Shown here: positions 27,321 through 36,455 of the stretch, piece by piece
Numbering within the stretch: the first letter of the stretch is position 1
How the letters are laid out: the number at the start of each line of letters is the position of its first letter
Assembly (NCBI GenBank): GCA_021741245.1
Contig: JAIOYF010000006.1
Location: 186,001 to 250,000 of the forward strand
Length of the DNA: 64,000 nt
Source: Paracoccaceae bacterium
GTDB taxonomy: Bacteria; Pseudomonadota; Alphaproteobacteria; Rhodobacterales; Rhodobacteraceae
Direction of reading: 5' to 3'
Position numbers and translations under genes: made by a program
The notes under the pieces: model-generated
The model's database searches: none
The model's input: the letters and a program-made list of their open reading frames with translations, nothing else
Told to the model about the DNA's origin: nothing

Positions 27321-28805
27321 ATGATTTCAATGACCGAATACCGGGGCCAATGGTTTGGCAATATCCGTGGCGATGTGCTGTCGGGCCTTGTGGTGGCCCT
27401 TGCGCTGATCCCCGAGGCGATTGCCTTTTCCATCATTGCGGGGGTGGACCCCAAGGTGGGGCTCTACGCCAGCTTTTCCATCGCGGTGATCACGGCCTTT
27501 GTCGGAGGGCGGCCGGGGATGATATCGGCGGCGACAGCGGCCACGGCAGTGTTGATGGTGACCTTGGTGCGCGATCACGGGCTGCAATATCTGCTGGCAG
27601 CCACGGTCTTGGCCGGGCTGTTGCAGATCGGCATGGGGCTGCTGCGCCTTGGCTTTGTGATGCGCTTTGTGTCGAAATCGGTGATGACGGGCTTTGTCAA
27701 CGCGCTCGCCATTTTGATTTTTCTGGCGCAGGTGCCAGAACTTGACCCGCGCTTGGTCAGTTGGAATACCTATCTGATGGTGGCGGGGGGGCTTGCGATC
27801 ATCTACCTGTTCCCGCGCCTGACGCGGGTGGTGCCATCGCCGTTGGTCACGATTGTGGTTCTGACGGCGCTGACCTTGGCCTTTGGCTTGGATGTGCGGA
27901 CGGTGGGCGATATGGGCGCGTTGCCCGATACATTGCCGATCTTTTTGCTGCCCGAGGTGCCGCTGACGCTTGAGACGTTGCAGATCATCTTTCCCTATGC
28001 CTTGGCCGTGGCAATCGTGGGGTTGCTGGAAAGCCTGATGACGCAAACCATCGTGGATGAGATGACGGACACGACAAGCAGCCGCAATCAAGAATGCATC
28101 GGCCAAGGCCTCGCCAATACCGCGACCGGGTTCATCGGTGGCATGGCAGGCTGTGCGATGATCGGGCAATCGGTGATCAACGTAAGTTCTGGCGGGCGCG
28201 GGCGCTTGTCGACCTTTGTGGCAGGGGCGATGCTTTTGGTTTTTTGTGTGGGTCTTGGTGACTGGGTCAGCCAGATCCCGATGCCCGCGCTGGTGGCGAT
28301 CATGATCATGGTCAGCATCGGCACCTTTAGCTGGTCGTCGATCCGGGCGCTGCGCAGCCATCCCACCTCAAGCTCGGTTGTGATGCTGGCCACGGTGATC
28401 ACGGTGGTGTGGACGCATAACCTTGCTCTGGGGGTTCTGGTGGGGGTGCTCTTGTCAGGCATTTTCTTTGCCGCAAAGATTGCCCAACTGTTCCGCGTGC
28501 AAACCTCGGTCGAGGGCAAGGTGCGCACCTATCGGATCGAGGGGCAGTTGTTCTATGGCTCGGTCGAGGATTTCATGCGCGCCTTTGACTTTGGCGAGGA
28601 TCTGCGCCGTGTGGTCATCGATGTGTCTGCGGCCCATATCTGGGATATCAGTTCGGTTCAGGCGCTGGACATGGTTGTGATGAAATTCCGCAAGCGCGGC
28701 GCCTTGGTTGATATCGTGGGGATGAATGCCGCATCCGAAACGATTATGGATCGCCTGTCCTTGCGCGACAAGGCCGACCCGATGGGAGAGATGCTGGCGC
28801 ATTGA
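27321..28805 (+). CDS. SulP-family inorganic anion transporter with STAS domain
   Basis: This is a membrane carrier for sulfate, bicarbonate or similar anions. It has 494 residues. The transmembrane part (about 15-380) opens with [24 protein letters not shown], the SulP signature region when read in two blocks. A cytoplasmic C-terminal STAS domain (about 400-490, [11 protein letters not shown]... [20 protein letters not shown]) follows. GAGGGA sits 9 bases before the ATG at 27321. The longer open frame from 27165 has no SulP similarity. The 267-bp gap after priA shows nothing else except a short direct repeat of GCAATCTGCC. The substrate cannot be assigned. Confidence 0.92.
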   Translation: MISMTEYRGQWFGNIRGDVLSGLVVALALIPEAIAFSIIAGVDPKVGLYASFSIAVITAFVGGRPGMISAATAATAVLMVTLVRDHGLQYLLAATVLAGLLQIGMGLLRLGFVMRFVSKSVMTGFVNALAILIFLAQVPELDPRLVSWNTYLMVAGGLAIIYLFPRLTRVVPSPLVTIVVLTALTLAFGLDVRTVGDMGALPDTLPIFLLPEVPLTLETLQIIFPYALAVAIVGLLESLMTQTIVDEMTDTTSSRNQECIGQGLANTATGFIGGMAGCAMIGQSVINVSSGGRGRLSTFVAGAMLLVFCVGLGDWVSQIPMPALVAIMIMVSIGTFSWSSIRALRSHPTSSSVVMLATVITVVWTHNLALGVLVGVLLSGIFFAAKIAQLFRVQTSVEGKVRTYRIEGQLFYGSVEDFMRAFDFGEDLRRVVIDVSAAHIWDISSVQALDMVVMKFRKRGALVDIVGMNAASETIMDRLSLRDKADPMGEMLAH

Positions 28806-28863
28806 TCTGTGTCGGTTACAATCGGGCGCTGGTGAGACACGTGGGCGCGGTGTAGGAAAAGTG

Positions 28864-30099
28864 ATGATTTTTGCGCGCATGTCCCTTGATCAGGCCAAAT
28901 CGCTGCCGCTTTGGCGCAGGCCCGAAAGCCTGTTGTTCCTGATGGCGGCGGCGATGCCGATTTCCTTTGCCACGTGGTCGGCGCTTTTGAACAATTTCGT
29001 GATCGAAATGGCCGGGTTCACCGGGGTCGAGATCGGTTGGCTGCATTCGGTGCGCGAGATTCCGGGCTTTTTGGCCATTGGTGTGATCCTGATCATTCTG
29101 GTGGTGCGCGAACAGGTCTTGGCGATGGTGTCGCTGATCCTTCTTGGCGTCGCCTCGGGGTTGACGGCATGGTTTCCCAGCTTTGGTGGCATCCTTTTCC
29201 TGACGCTCTTGTCGTCAATCGGATTTCACTACTACGAAACCGTGAACCAAAGCCTGCAATTGCAATGGATCGACAAGGCGCGCGCGCCGTCGGTCCTTGG
29301 CTGGCTGGTGGCGGCGGGGTCGGGGGCATCGCTGGTGGCCTATGTCGCCCTTGTGGCGCTGTGGGATACGCTCGGCCTTGGCTATAACACGGTCTATATG
29401 CTGTCTGGCGGGATCACGGCGACCTTGGCGCTGTTTGCGCTTTTGGCCTATCCGCAGTTCGAAGGCCCCGTTGTGCAGCGCCGGGGCATGGTGCTGCGCC
29501 GCCGCTACTGGTTATATTACGCGCTGCAATTCATGGCGGGCGCGCGGCGGCAGATCTTTTTGGTCTTTGCCGCCTTTATGATGGTCGAGCGGTTCGGGAT
29601 GCGGGTGCATGAGGTGACGGCGCTTTTCATCCTCAATTACATCGCCAATATCGTGGCAGGCCCCTATATCGGTGGCTGGATCGCACGGTTTGGCGACCGA
29701 CGGATGATGATCGTGCAGTATCTGGGGCTGATCACGGTGTTCCTTGGCTATGGCGGGGTTTATGCCTTTGGCTGGGGCGTGGTTGTGGCAAGCGCCTTGT
29801 ATGTGCTGGATCATGTGTTCTTCACCATGAACATCACACTCAAGACCTATTTCCAAAAGATCGCTGATCCTGCCGATATTGCCCCCACAGCGGCCGTGGC
29901 CTTTACCATCAACCACATCGCTGCGGTGTTTTTGCCCGCCGCCCTTGGGTATCTTTGGGTCGTGGCACCGGGCGGGGTTTTCTTGCTGGCGGCTGGCATG
30001 GCGAGCATTTCGCTTGGGCTGGCGCTGTTGGTGCCGCGCGATCCGGCTGAGGGCTATGAGACGATCTTCGGCGGAGCGCGGCCTGCCCCGGCCGAGTGA
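28864..30099 (+). CDS. MFS transporter
   Basis: The 411-residue product is hydrophobic throughout, with two blocks of about six spans around a central basic loop (PVVQRRGMVLRRRY). RFGDRRMMIVQYLGL resembles the conserved MFS loop motif between helices 8 and 9. The substrate is unknown. It follows the SulP gene by 58 bases on the same strand. The start is ATG at 28864 after TAGGAAAA; a GTG directly before it is equally possible. The C-terminal tail (EGYETIFGGARPAPAE) is cytoplasmic. Confidence 0.85.
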   Translation: MIFARMSLDQAKSLPLWRRPESLLFLMAAAMPISFATWSALLNNFVIEMAGFTGVEIGWLHSVREIPGFLAIGVILIILVVREQVLAMVSLILLGVASGLTAWFPSFGGILFLTLLSSIGFHYYETVNQSLQLQWIDKARAPSVLGWLVAAGSGASLVAYVALVALWDTLGLGYNTVYMLSGGITATLALFALLAYPQFEGPVVQRRGMVLRRRYWLYYALQFMAGARRQIFLVFAAFMMVERFGMRVHEVTALFILNYIANIVAGPYIGGWIARFGDRRMMIVQYLGLITVFLGYGGVYAFGWGVVVASALYVLDHVFFTMNITLKTYFQKIADPADIAPTAAVAFTINHIAAVFLPAALGYLWVVAPGGVFLLAAGMASISLGLALLVPRDPAEGYETIFGGARPAPAE

Positions 30100-30257
30100 C
30101 TGGCGCAGCCCGCACAAGGTCTGTATTGAGTTTCACGAGTTGGAGGATTTGATCTGATCTTTGGAAGCCAGACTGACTTGCAGATGAGCGGCGCAGATAC
30201 ACGCATCCCGCGGCGTTTTCATCTGGACATGCCCCCTGCCACGCCTTTGACCCGTGC

Positions 30258-31421
30258 GTGAGGTCAGGTTTGGCACAGACCTTCACCCATGATTTGATTG
30301 TTGTCGGGGCAGGGCCATCCGGTGCAGCTGCCGCGATGGAGGCATGCAAGGCGGGCTTGCGTGTGGCCTTGATCGACAAGGCGGCCTTTCCGCGCGACAA
30401 ACTTTGTGGCGGCGGCATTACCGGGCGCGCGCTTGGGTATATCGAGGCGGTGTTTGGCCCCTTGCCCGCTGATCTTTTGCACGCCTGTGGTCAGGTGCGC
30501 ATGGTGGCAGGGGCGCAAGAGATCTGCGTGCTGACCGATGCGCGCACCCCGTCGATGACCATGCGCCTTGCGCTGGATGGCTATTTGCGGGGGCGGGCCA
30601 TCGCGGCGGGGGCCGAAGATTTTTGCGGCAATCGGATCGCCGATCTGGACCTTGGTCGGGGCGTGGTGCGGTTGGCTGATGGTCTGCAGGTTTCGGCACC
30701 GATCATCGTTGGCGCGGATGGGGTCAATTCGCAGGTGGCCCGCCTGCTTTACGGGCGTGCCCATGACCCCGCGCGTGTTGGCTTTGCGCTTGAGGCCGAG
30801 GTTTCGGGCCCCAGCAGCCAGACGATGGAACTGGACCTGACGGCCGCCCCGTGGGGCTATGGCTGGGATTTTCCCAAGGCCAGTGGGCGGACGCTTGGGA
30901 TTGGCGGGCTTGCGGTGCATAACGGTGACCTCAAGCCCCGGTTTGAGGCGTGGTTGCGGGCCAAGGGCATTGAACCGGCAACCGTTACCATCAAGGGGCA
31001 TCATCTGCCCTTTGGCGAGTTTCGCGAGGCGCCGGGCAAGGACCATGTCTTGCTTGCCGGGGATGCCGCCGGTCTGGTTGACCCAATCACCGGCGAAGGC
31101 ATCGGCTGGGCCATTCGGTCAGGACAACTTGCGGGGCAGGCAGCCGATGCGGCGTTGCGCATGAACACCCCTAACCGTGCGCTTGCGCTGTATCAGGCCA
31201 GCATGTCGGATGTTCTGCGCGAGTTGCGTCGCGCGCGGATGTTGTCAAAGCTGGTCTACCATCCGTTCATGCAGCATCGGTTTTTGCGCGTGCTTGCGCG
31301 CTCAACCCGGCTGCAATCGCGGTACATGTCCCTGATGGCGGGCGAGATGGACTATGCCGATGTCCATTTGGGCCGCGTTCTGCGGATCGGCTTTCGTATT
31401 TTGACCGGGCGGGGCGGTTGA
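30258..31421 (+). CDS. Geranylgeranyl-reductase-family FAD-dependent oxidoreductase
   Basis: The 387-residue flavoprotein has an N-terminal FAD motif VVGAGPSGAAAA (about 15-26) and the PRDKLCGGGITGRAL segment typical of the geranylgeranyl reductase/ChlP-like group. The second FAD motif is VLLAGDAAGLVDPITGEGI (about 265-283). Family members reduce isoprenoid chains of chlorophylls, quinones or archaeal lipids; the substrate here is unknown. No photosynthesis genes are nearby. GTG at 30258 is the longest start. TTG at 30270 has a better-placed AGG and may be the true one. An imperfect hairpin (about 31425-31456) follows the stop codon. Confidence 0.87.
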   Translation: MRSGLAQTFTHDLIVVGAGPSGAAAAMEACKAGLRVALIDKAAFPRDKLCGGGITGRALGYIEAVFGPLPADLLHACGQVRMVAGAQEICVLTDARTPSMTMRLALDGYLRGRAIAAGAEDFCGNRIADLDLGRGVVRLADGLQVSAPIIVGADGVNSQVARLLYGRAHDPARVGFALEAEVSGPSSQTMELDLTAAPWGYGWDFPKASGRTLGIGGLAVHNGDLKPRFEAWLRAKGIEPATVTIKGHHLPFGEFREAPGKDHVLLAGDAAGLVDPITGEGIGWAIRSGQLAGQAADAALRMNTPNRALALYQASMSDVLRELRRARMLSKLVYHPFMQHRFLRVLARSTRLQSRYMSLMAGEMDYADVHLGRVLRIGFRILTGRGG

Positions 31422-31526
31422 CCTCGCTGCGGGCTGGGTCTAACCCGCATGCAGCGACGCGCCTGCGATCATGGGCCCGCCACAACCCCAAAAGACAGTG
31501 CCACCGTCTTTGATCCGGAGCGTAAA

Positions 31527-32399
31527 ATGACGACCTATACCGCCCTGACCACCATTACCGGAGAAGACGCCGCCGAAGCGCTGGCCGAGGCCGTGGAAAA
31601 GATGGAGCCCGAACCCACGGGTGTGGGCGTGTTCGAAATCGAGGATGGTTCGGGCCTTTGGGAAGTGGGCGTGTATTTCATCGAGCCGCCAAATGAAGTG
31701 CTTTTGGACGTGCTGGCCATGGCCTTTGGGGCCAAACCCTTTCTCGTCTCGGAATTGCCCGACATTGACTGGGTCGCCAAAGTGCGCCGCGAACTGAGCC
31801 CGGTCGAGGCTGGACGCTTTTTCGTCTATGGCAGCCATGATGCCGACAAGGTTCCAGAAGGTCGGGTTGCGCTGCAAATCGAAGCCACCGTTGCCTTTGG
31901 AACTGGGCATCACGGCACGACATTGGGGTGCCTGCGGGCCTTTGACCGTTTGTTCGAAGAGGGGCTGCGCCCGGCGCGTGTGGCGGATATCGGCTGTGGC
32001 ACCTCGGTCCTTGCGATGGCCGCCGCCGCCGTCTTGCCCGATGCCTTGGTCATCGCCTCTGACATTGATCAGGTGGCGGTTGACGTGGCGCGGGCCAATG
32101 TTGCGATCAACCAAATGGATGGGCGGATTGAATGCCTTGAGGCGGCTGGCTTTGCCCATCCCCGTCTGGCCGAAGCGGCCCCCTTTGATCTGGTCTTCGC
32201 CAATATCCTCAAGGGCCCGCTGATCGAACTGGCCCCGTCTGTCGGGGCGCATTTGCAAAAGGGCGGGCTTGCGATCTTGTCGGGTCTTTTGGTGGTGCAG
32301 GCCGAATCTGTGACCGCCGCCTATGTCGAGGCAGGCCATAGCCTTGTCGGTCGTGAAGACATTGGGGAATGGTCCACGCTGGTTTTGAAGCGCGAATAG
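31527..32399 (+). CDS. prmA: Ribosomal protein L11 methyltransferase
   Basis: PrmA trimethylates L11 of the large subunit. The 290-residue product has an N-terminal substrate-recognition domain (about 1-95) and a Rossmann methyltransferase domain. The latter has SAM motif VADIGCGTSVLAMAAA (about 153-168), an acidic motif (IASDIDQVAVDVA) and the NxxP-like post-motif FANILKGPL. TVAFGTGHHGTT upstream of motif I is diagnostic of PrmA. The ATG at 31527 follows GGAG. The open frame upstream from 31449 has no similarity to the family. Confidence 0.93.
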   Translation: MTTYTALTTITGEDAAEALAEAVEKMEPEPTGVGVFEIEDGSGLWEVGVYFIEPPNEVLLDVLAMAFGAKPFLVSELPDIDWVAKVRRELSPVEAGRFFVYGSHDADKVPEGRVALQIEATVAFGTGHHGTTLGCLRAFDRLFEEGLRPARVADIGCGTSVLAMAAAAVLPDALVIASDIDQVAVDVARANVAINQMDGRIECLEAAGFAHPRLAEAAPFDLVFANILKGPLIELAPSVGAHLQKGGLAILSGLLVVQAESVTAAYVEAGHSLVGREDIGEWSTLVLKRE

Positions 32400-32494
32400 G
32401 ACATTTTTGGGTCAGACCTATCCGAATGCCCAAATATTGCCACATTTGGGACATATCGATGTGGTTGGTGGGGGTTGGCTGATGGAGTTTACGG

Positions 32495-32857
32495 ATGTCC
32501 GACCCATGTATTGCAGAATTCAATCAGCGCGTCGCGAAGATTGAGAAGGCTCGTTCAAAGGGCTACGGCTTTGAGGCCGAAGGCACCTTGGGGCGTTCAC
32601 ATTATACGCGCCGTCGGGCGAGCGGATACCGGGTCGGTTTTCCGTTTCTGCGCCCTGGGATGTCTTTGCTTCTTGGTGGCACGATCCTGAAAGCGATCTT
32701 CCTCGTCAACCTTGGCAATGCTGCCTATGAGACGCGGGTTGAGCGTCTTTTGGAAGGGCAGGGCTTTGATCGCATCGGGGGTTGGTTGATGCAGGCTGAT
32801 CCGGTGACAAAGCAGGTTTCATCCCTCATCAGCAATTTCGCCACGATGCTTGGCTAA
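32495..32857 (+). CDS. Small protein of unknown function
   Basis: I do not recognise this 120-residue protein. It begins MSDPCIAEFNQRVAKIEKARSKG, is basic in its first half (RSHYTRRRASGYRVGF), and has one moderately hydrophobic stretch (PGMSLLLGGTILKAIFLVNLG, about 54-74). That stretch could be a single membrane helix. A helical C-terminus follows. GGAG lies 11 bases upstream. The gene is convergent with the methyltransferase gene, and a hairpin covers both ends. Codon use looks native. Confidence 0.7.
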   Translation: MSDPCIAEFNQRVAKIEKARSKGYGFEAEGTLGRSHYTRRRASGYRVGFPFLRPGMSLLLGGTILKAIFLVNLGNAAYETRVERLLEGQGFDRIGGWLMQADPVTKQVSSLISNFATMLG

Positions 32858-32858
32858 G

Positions 32859-32882
32859 AAGGCGCGCCGTTATGCGCGCCTT
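32859..32882. terminator. Bidirectional hairpin at the ends of two convergent genes
   Basis: AAGGCGCGC and GCGCGCCTT form a perfect 9-bp stem around CGTTAT. It begins 2 bases after the plus-strand stop codon, and its loop contains part of the minus-strand gene's TAA stop, so the two genes share it very economically. Confidence 0.7.
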
Positions 32883-33433
32883 AAAGTGCAGATGTATTGA
32901 TTTGCCATGAGTTTGAGCGTGGCTTTGCCGCCCAATTCGGCCATCATATTCTCGACTGCGGTGCGCACGGGGGCTGCCAATGTGTCAGCCATCCAATTGT
33001 AATCATCCCCTGAGATGATCCCGTTCGGTTTCACCTTTGTCAAGCTTAAGGCAAGGTCTTGGCCGATGAAGGGTTCATTGTGGTTGCCATCCAGATAGAC
33101 CCAATCAAAATAGCCATCTGGAAACTTCGCCATGGCCACCTCTGAGGTCGCGCGGTGCACTTTCACGCGCGGATCATCGGCGAAACGCGCAACCACCTTG
33201 TGATAGCGCTCTTCCATCAGATGCTCATTTTTCTTTTTGCCAAAACCGGTGTTCGAAAACTCGGGCATATAAAGCCATGGATCAATCAGATGGAGTTCCT
33301 TGGGGTCACAAATCTCCAGGATCCGATGGGAGAAACCGCCTTCCCAGACGCCCACCTCGGCGACGATCGCGCCTTTTGGCAATGACCGCAGCAACCTGCC
33401 CCGGACCATTTCCCGTTTGCTTTGTTCTTCCAT
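32870..33433 (-). CDS. Class I SAM-dependent methyltransferase (Methyltransf_24-like)
   Basis: The 187-residue Rossmann-fold protein has a SAM-binding loop AEVGVWEGGFS (about 25-35). An acidic strand end is LHLIDPWLY, with D-G in WVYLDGNHN and ISGDDYNW. This pattern matches the Methyltransf_24 group, often annotated near sugar or capsule genes. The substrate is unknown. ATG at 33433 (MEEQSKREM) is used because GGGG lies upstream. TTG at 33472 would add thirteen residues. It stands alone between convergent genes on one side and a DUF1127 gene on the other. Confidence 0.82.
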   Translation of the reverse strand: MEEQSKREMVRGRLLRSLPKGAIVAEVGVWEGGFSHRILEICDPKELHLIDPWLYMPEFSNTGFGKKKNEHLMEERYHKVVARFADDPRVKVHRATSEVAMAKFPDGYFDWVYLDGNHNEPFIGQDLALSLTKVKPNGIISGDDYNWMADTLAAPVRTAVENMMAELGGKATLKLMANQYICTLRRA

Positions 33434-33573
33434 TCGTGCTGCCCCGGTTTCGTATTTTGTCAGTTTTACCAAACTAAGGGCAGTTTGGCAGAGAATTCGC
33501 GAGAAATCGTGATGACCGATAGAAAATCAGCGTTCTGAGTCGGAAATGGCACGCCCGCATGGATGCAAAACGC

Positions 33574-33602
33574 AAAAAGCCGTCGGCGAGTTGCGCGACG
33601 GC
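33574..33602 (-). terminator. Rho-independent terminator after the DUF1127 gene
   Basis: Read on minus, GCCGTCG and CGACGGC form a 7-bp stem with a 10-base loop, followed by five T residues (AAAAA at 33574-33578 on plus). It lies 30 bases after the DUF1127 stop codon. Confidence 0.85.
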
Positions 33603-33631
33603 TTTCGGTGTCATTCGGGGCGTTGGTCGGT

Positions 33632-33835
33632 TTAGCGGCCAATCATCTCGATGTCGCCACGGCACAGGCCGATATCATCCAACTCACGGTCGGTAAGTTT
33701 TGAAAGTGCCTTGCGGGTGACGCGCGCATCATTCCAGTTTGCGACGGTGCTTAGAAGAGCACTGATGTTCTGGACGGCGCGGAAGATCGAGATAGCGCCA
33801 AATGGCGCCGGGCGGGACGTCTCATAGGCGGCCAT
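33632..33835 (-). CDS. DUF1127 small protein
   Basis: The 67-residue product ends with the typical DUF1127 (YjiS-like) motif: WNDARVTRKALSKLTDRELDDIGLCRGDIE. Short DUF1127 proteins are widespread in alphaproteobacteria; some are linked to RNA turnover or phosphate/carbon control, but this copy has no known role. AAAGGAT lies 8 bases before the ATG at 33835. The open frame continues to 33919, but that part lacks similarity. The gene has its own terminator and looks monocistronic. Confidence 0.88.
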   Translation of the reverse strand: MAAYETSRPAPFGAISIFRAVQNISALLSTVANWNDARVTRKALSKLTDRELDDIGLCRGDIEMIGR

Positions 33836-34166
33836 GGCGGTAATCCTTTTTAAACTGCATGTGTGATGGGCAATTCGCCCTGATGACTGCCAATTAATCT
33901 TGCTGCATGTGCAAAGCAAGTGGCGCTCTTGGCATGCCCGCCATGCGCTTGGCGCAAGGGGATCAGGCCATTTTTCGCCTTATTTTATTGACCTTTCGGG
34001 GTCGGTGTCGGCTTCAGTTGGTCGAGTGTCGCTTTCTGCAGGCGCAAGGGTGAACCGGCGAAAAAGCATACTGGCGTTTTGCGTCATTCGCAGGGCTTTT
34101 GGAATTGGCTTGGCGGATGTTCTCTTTTCGTGCTAGTTTTTTCAAAAGCAAGAAAAAGGGGCAGGC
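33836..34166. other. 331-bp gap between DUF1127 and ruvC
   Basis: The divergent gap must contain promoters for the DUF1127 gene and for the ruv operon. An AT-rich stretch lies around 33969-33995. I see no gene, RNA or strong repeat in it. Confidence 0.5.
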
Positions 34167-34679
34167 ATGCGCGTTATTGGAATTGATCCCGGCCTTCGGA
34201 ATTTGGGCTGGGGGGTCATCGATGTGGCTGGTTCGCGGATCACCCATGTCGCCAATGGCATCTGCCATTCCGACGGGGCGGATGGCGATCTTGCCTTTCG
34301 CTTGTGCGCGCTGCATCGGCAATTGACCGATGTGGTGCAAACCTATCAGCCAGATGAGGCGGCCGTGGAGCATACCTTTGTCAACAAGGATGCGGTGGCC
34401 ACGCTGAAGCTTGGTCAGGCGCGGGGCATTGCCCTTTTGGTGCCTGCGCAGGCGGGGCTGACGGTAGGGGAATATGCGCCCAATGCGGTGAAAAAGACCG
34501 TCGTCGGCGTCGGCCATGCCGCCAAGGTGCAGGTCGATCATATGGTGCGGTTGCATTTGCCGGGGGTCATCATTGTGGGGCCAGATGCGGCGGACGCTCT
34601 TGCCATCGCGATCTGCCATGCCCATCACATGCAAAGTGCAGGCCGCTTGCAGGCGGCAATGAAAAGGGCAGCAGGATGA
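34167..34679 (+). CDS. ruvC: Crossover junction endodeoxyribonuclease RuvC
   Basis: RuvC cleaves Holliday junctions as a dimer on the RuvAB complex. The 170-residue product has the RNase H-like acidic residues: Asp in [16 protein letters not shown] (D7), Glu in [12 protein letters not shown] (about 67), and the Asp cluster in [14 protein letters not shown] (about 138-151). Length is normal. Its TGA overlaps the ruvA ATG (ATGA), so the two are translationally coupled. It is the first gene of ruvC-ruvA-htpX-ruvB. Confidence 0.95.
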   Translation: MRVIGIDPGLRNLGWGVIDVAGSRITHVANGICHSDGADGDLAFRLCALHRQLTDVVQTYQPDEAAVEHTFVNKDAVATLKLGQARGIALLVPAQAGLTVGEYAPNAVKKTVVGVGHAAKVQVDHMVRLHLPGVIIVGPDAADALAIAICHAHHMQSAGRLQAAMKRAAG

Positions 34680-35356
34680 TCGGCAAAATTTCTGGTCGGC
34701 TGGATTGGCGCGGGTCTGACAGCGTTTTGATCGATGTGCGCGGCGTGGGTTATATCGTCCACGTCAGCGACCGGACCTTGGCGGGATTGCCCGGCGTGGG
34801 GGAGGCCGCGTCGCTGTTCACCGAATTGGTGGTGCGCGAAGACCTGCTGCAGCTTTTCGGTTTTCCGACCATGCTGGAAAAGGAATGGCACAAGCTGCTG
34901 GTCACGGTGCAAGGTGTGGGCGCAAAGGCTGCGATGGCCATTCTGGGCACGTTGGGCCCGGATGGGGTCAGCCGGGCCATCACGCTGGGCGATGCGCGGG
35001 CCGTGCAGGCGGCCCCCGGTGTCGGGCCGAAACTGGCGCAAAGGGTTATTCTGGAATTGAAGTCAAAGGCCCCAGGTATCATGGCGGCGGGCGTCAGCCT
35101 GTCGGCGCGGGCCACGCCGGGGGATGAGGTGATCGAGCAGATGCAGCCCGCGCTTGCCCCCCGCAGGGTGATAAAACCTGATGAGGGGGCCAGCAAACGG
35201 GCTGGATATACTGCCGACGCGCTTTCGGCGCTGCTGAACCTTGGATATGGTCAGGGGGATGCGGCGCAGGCCGTGGCCACGATCGCCAGCGAAGAACCCG
35301 AGGCGGATACGGCCCACTTGATCCGCCGGGCGCTGAAACTGCTTGCGCCGCGATAG
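34676..35356 (+). CDS. ruvA: Holliday junction branch migration protein RuvA
   Basis: RuvA binds the four-way junction and loads RuvB. The 226-residue product has an N-terminal OB fold ([11 protein letters not shown]... VIVHVSD-like). Paired helix-hairpin-helix motifs in the middle ([21 protein letters not shown] and [18 protein letters not shown], read in parts) follow. A flexible linker leads to the C-terminal RuvB-binding helices ([19 protein letters not shown]). The start overlaps ruvC. A structured repeat separates it from htpX. Confidence 0.95.
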   Translation: MIGKISGRLDWRGSDSVLIDVRGVGYIVHVSDRTLAGLPGVGEAASLFTELVVREDLLQLFGFPTMLEKEWHKLLVTVQGVGAKAAMAILGTLGPDGVSRAITLGDARAVQAAPGVGPKLAQRVILELKSKAPGIMAAGVSLSARATPGDEVIEQMQPALAPRRVIKPDEGASKRAGYTADALSALLNLGYGQGDAAQAVATIASEEPEADTAHLIRRALKLLAPR

Positions 35357-35358
35357 CT

Positions 35359-35430
35359 GTGAGGGGGGGCAGGGGGCGCTGCCCCCTCGGCGCTGCGCGC
35401 CTCACCCCCGGGATATTTATCAACAGATGA
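35359..35430. repeat. Structured intergenic repeat (REP-like) after ruvA
   Basis: GTGAGG (35359-35364) and CCTCAC (35400-35405) enclose two perfect hairpins: AGGGGGC-GCT-GCCCCCT (35371-35387) and GGCGC-TGC-GCGCC (35389-35401). The second hairpin shares two bases with the outer arm. A C-rich tail and GGATATTTATCAACAGATGA follow. From memory, similar G/C hairpins ending in a GGATATTT-like tail are scattered between genes in Rhodobacteraceae. No second copy was seen in this window. It may also attenuate transcription between ruvA and htpX. Confidence 0.6.
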
Positions 35431-35487
35431 TGCCCCCTTGGCGTTGATCAGGTGGCATCCCATATGGGGGGCATCGGAGGGTCGAGC

Positions 35488-36399
35488 ATGAGCGGATACG
35501 CGAAAACATTTGTGCTGATGGCGGCGATGACCGCCCTGTTCATGGGCCTTGGCGGCCTGCTGGGCGGGACCAGTGGTGCGGTGATTGCGCTGATGGTGGC
35601 TGCGGCGATGAACCTGTTCACCTATTGGAATTCGGATCGCGCAGTTTTGTCGATGACGGGCGCGCGCGAGGTGAGTGAGGCCACGGCACCCGGCCTTGTG
35701 CGCATGGTGCATGGTCTGGCCGATGGGGCGGGGATGCCGCGCCCCAAGGTGTTCATTATTGACTCCGATCAACCCAACGCCTTTGCCACCGGGCGCAATC
35801 CGCAAAACGCGGCTGTGGCTGCGACTGCTGGCCTGTTGCGTCGCCTGACACCCGAGGAGATTGCGGGTGTCATGGCCCATGAACTGGCCCATATCCGCAA
35901 CCATGACACGTTGATCATGACGATAACCGCCACCTTTGCCGGGGCCATTTCCATGCTGGCCAATTTCGCACTGTTCTTTGGTAATCGCGAGCGGACGGGG
36001 GGATTGATTGGCACCTTGGTCTTGATGGTTCTGGCCCCCATGGCGGCGGGGCTGGTTCAGATGGCGATCAGCCGCAGCCGGGAATATGAGGCCGACCGCA
36101 TCGGGGCCGAAATCAGCGGCGACCCGATGGGGCTGGCGGATGCGCTGCGCAAGATCGAGAGCATTGCCAAAGGCATTGATAATGTTCAGGCAGAGCGCAA
36201 CCCTGCGCTGGCCCATATGTTCATCATCAACCCGCTGCATGCCCATGCCCATGATGCGTTGTTCTCGACCCACCCCAAGACCGCCAACCGGATTGCCGCA
36301 TTGGAGGCAATGACGGCCAAGCCGCGGGCCAGCGCGCAGCAATCTTCGATCCCGCGCGTGGGGGTGGGGAGGCGTCGGTCACAAGGTCCATGGGCGTGA
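35488..36399 (+). CDS. htpX: Membrane zinc metalloprotease HtpX
   Basis: HtpX degrades misfolded inner-membrane proteins. The 303-residue product has two N-terminal spans (about 5-25 and 28-45). The zinc motif [10 protein letters not shown] (about 131-140) carries the catalytic Glu, two further hydrophobic segments (about 145-200) follow, and [12 protein letters not shown] gives the third zinc ligand. The C-terminal 30 residues are Arg/Ser-rich and not conserved. GGAGGG lies 6 bases before the ATG at 35488. It is placed between ruvA and ruvB, which are adjacent in many proteobacteria, so it looks inserted into the ruv operon. Confidence 0.94.
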   Translation: MSGYAKTFVLMAAMTALFMGLGGLLGGTSGAVIALMVAAAMNLFTYWNSDRAVLSMTGAREVSEATAPGLVRMVHGLADGAGMPRPKVFIIDSDQPNAFATGRNPQNAAVAATAGLLRRLTPEEIAGVMAHELAHIRNHDTLIMTITATFAGAISMLANFALFFGNRERTGGLIGTLVLMVLAPMAAGLVQMAISRSREYEADRIGAEISGDPMGLADALRKIESIAKGIDNVQAERNPALAHMFIINPLHAHAHDALFSTHPKTANRIAALEAMTAKPRASAQQSSIPRVGVGRRRSQGPWA

Positions 36400-36455
36400 T
36401 GCGGGGATGATGCTTGGCGCTTGCCAAAGCGCCCGCGTTCGGGGAATGTTCACCC

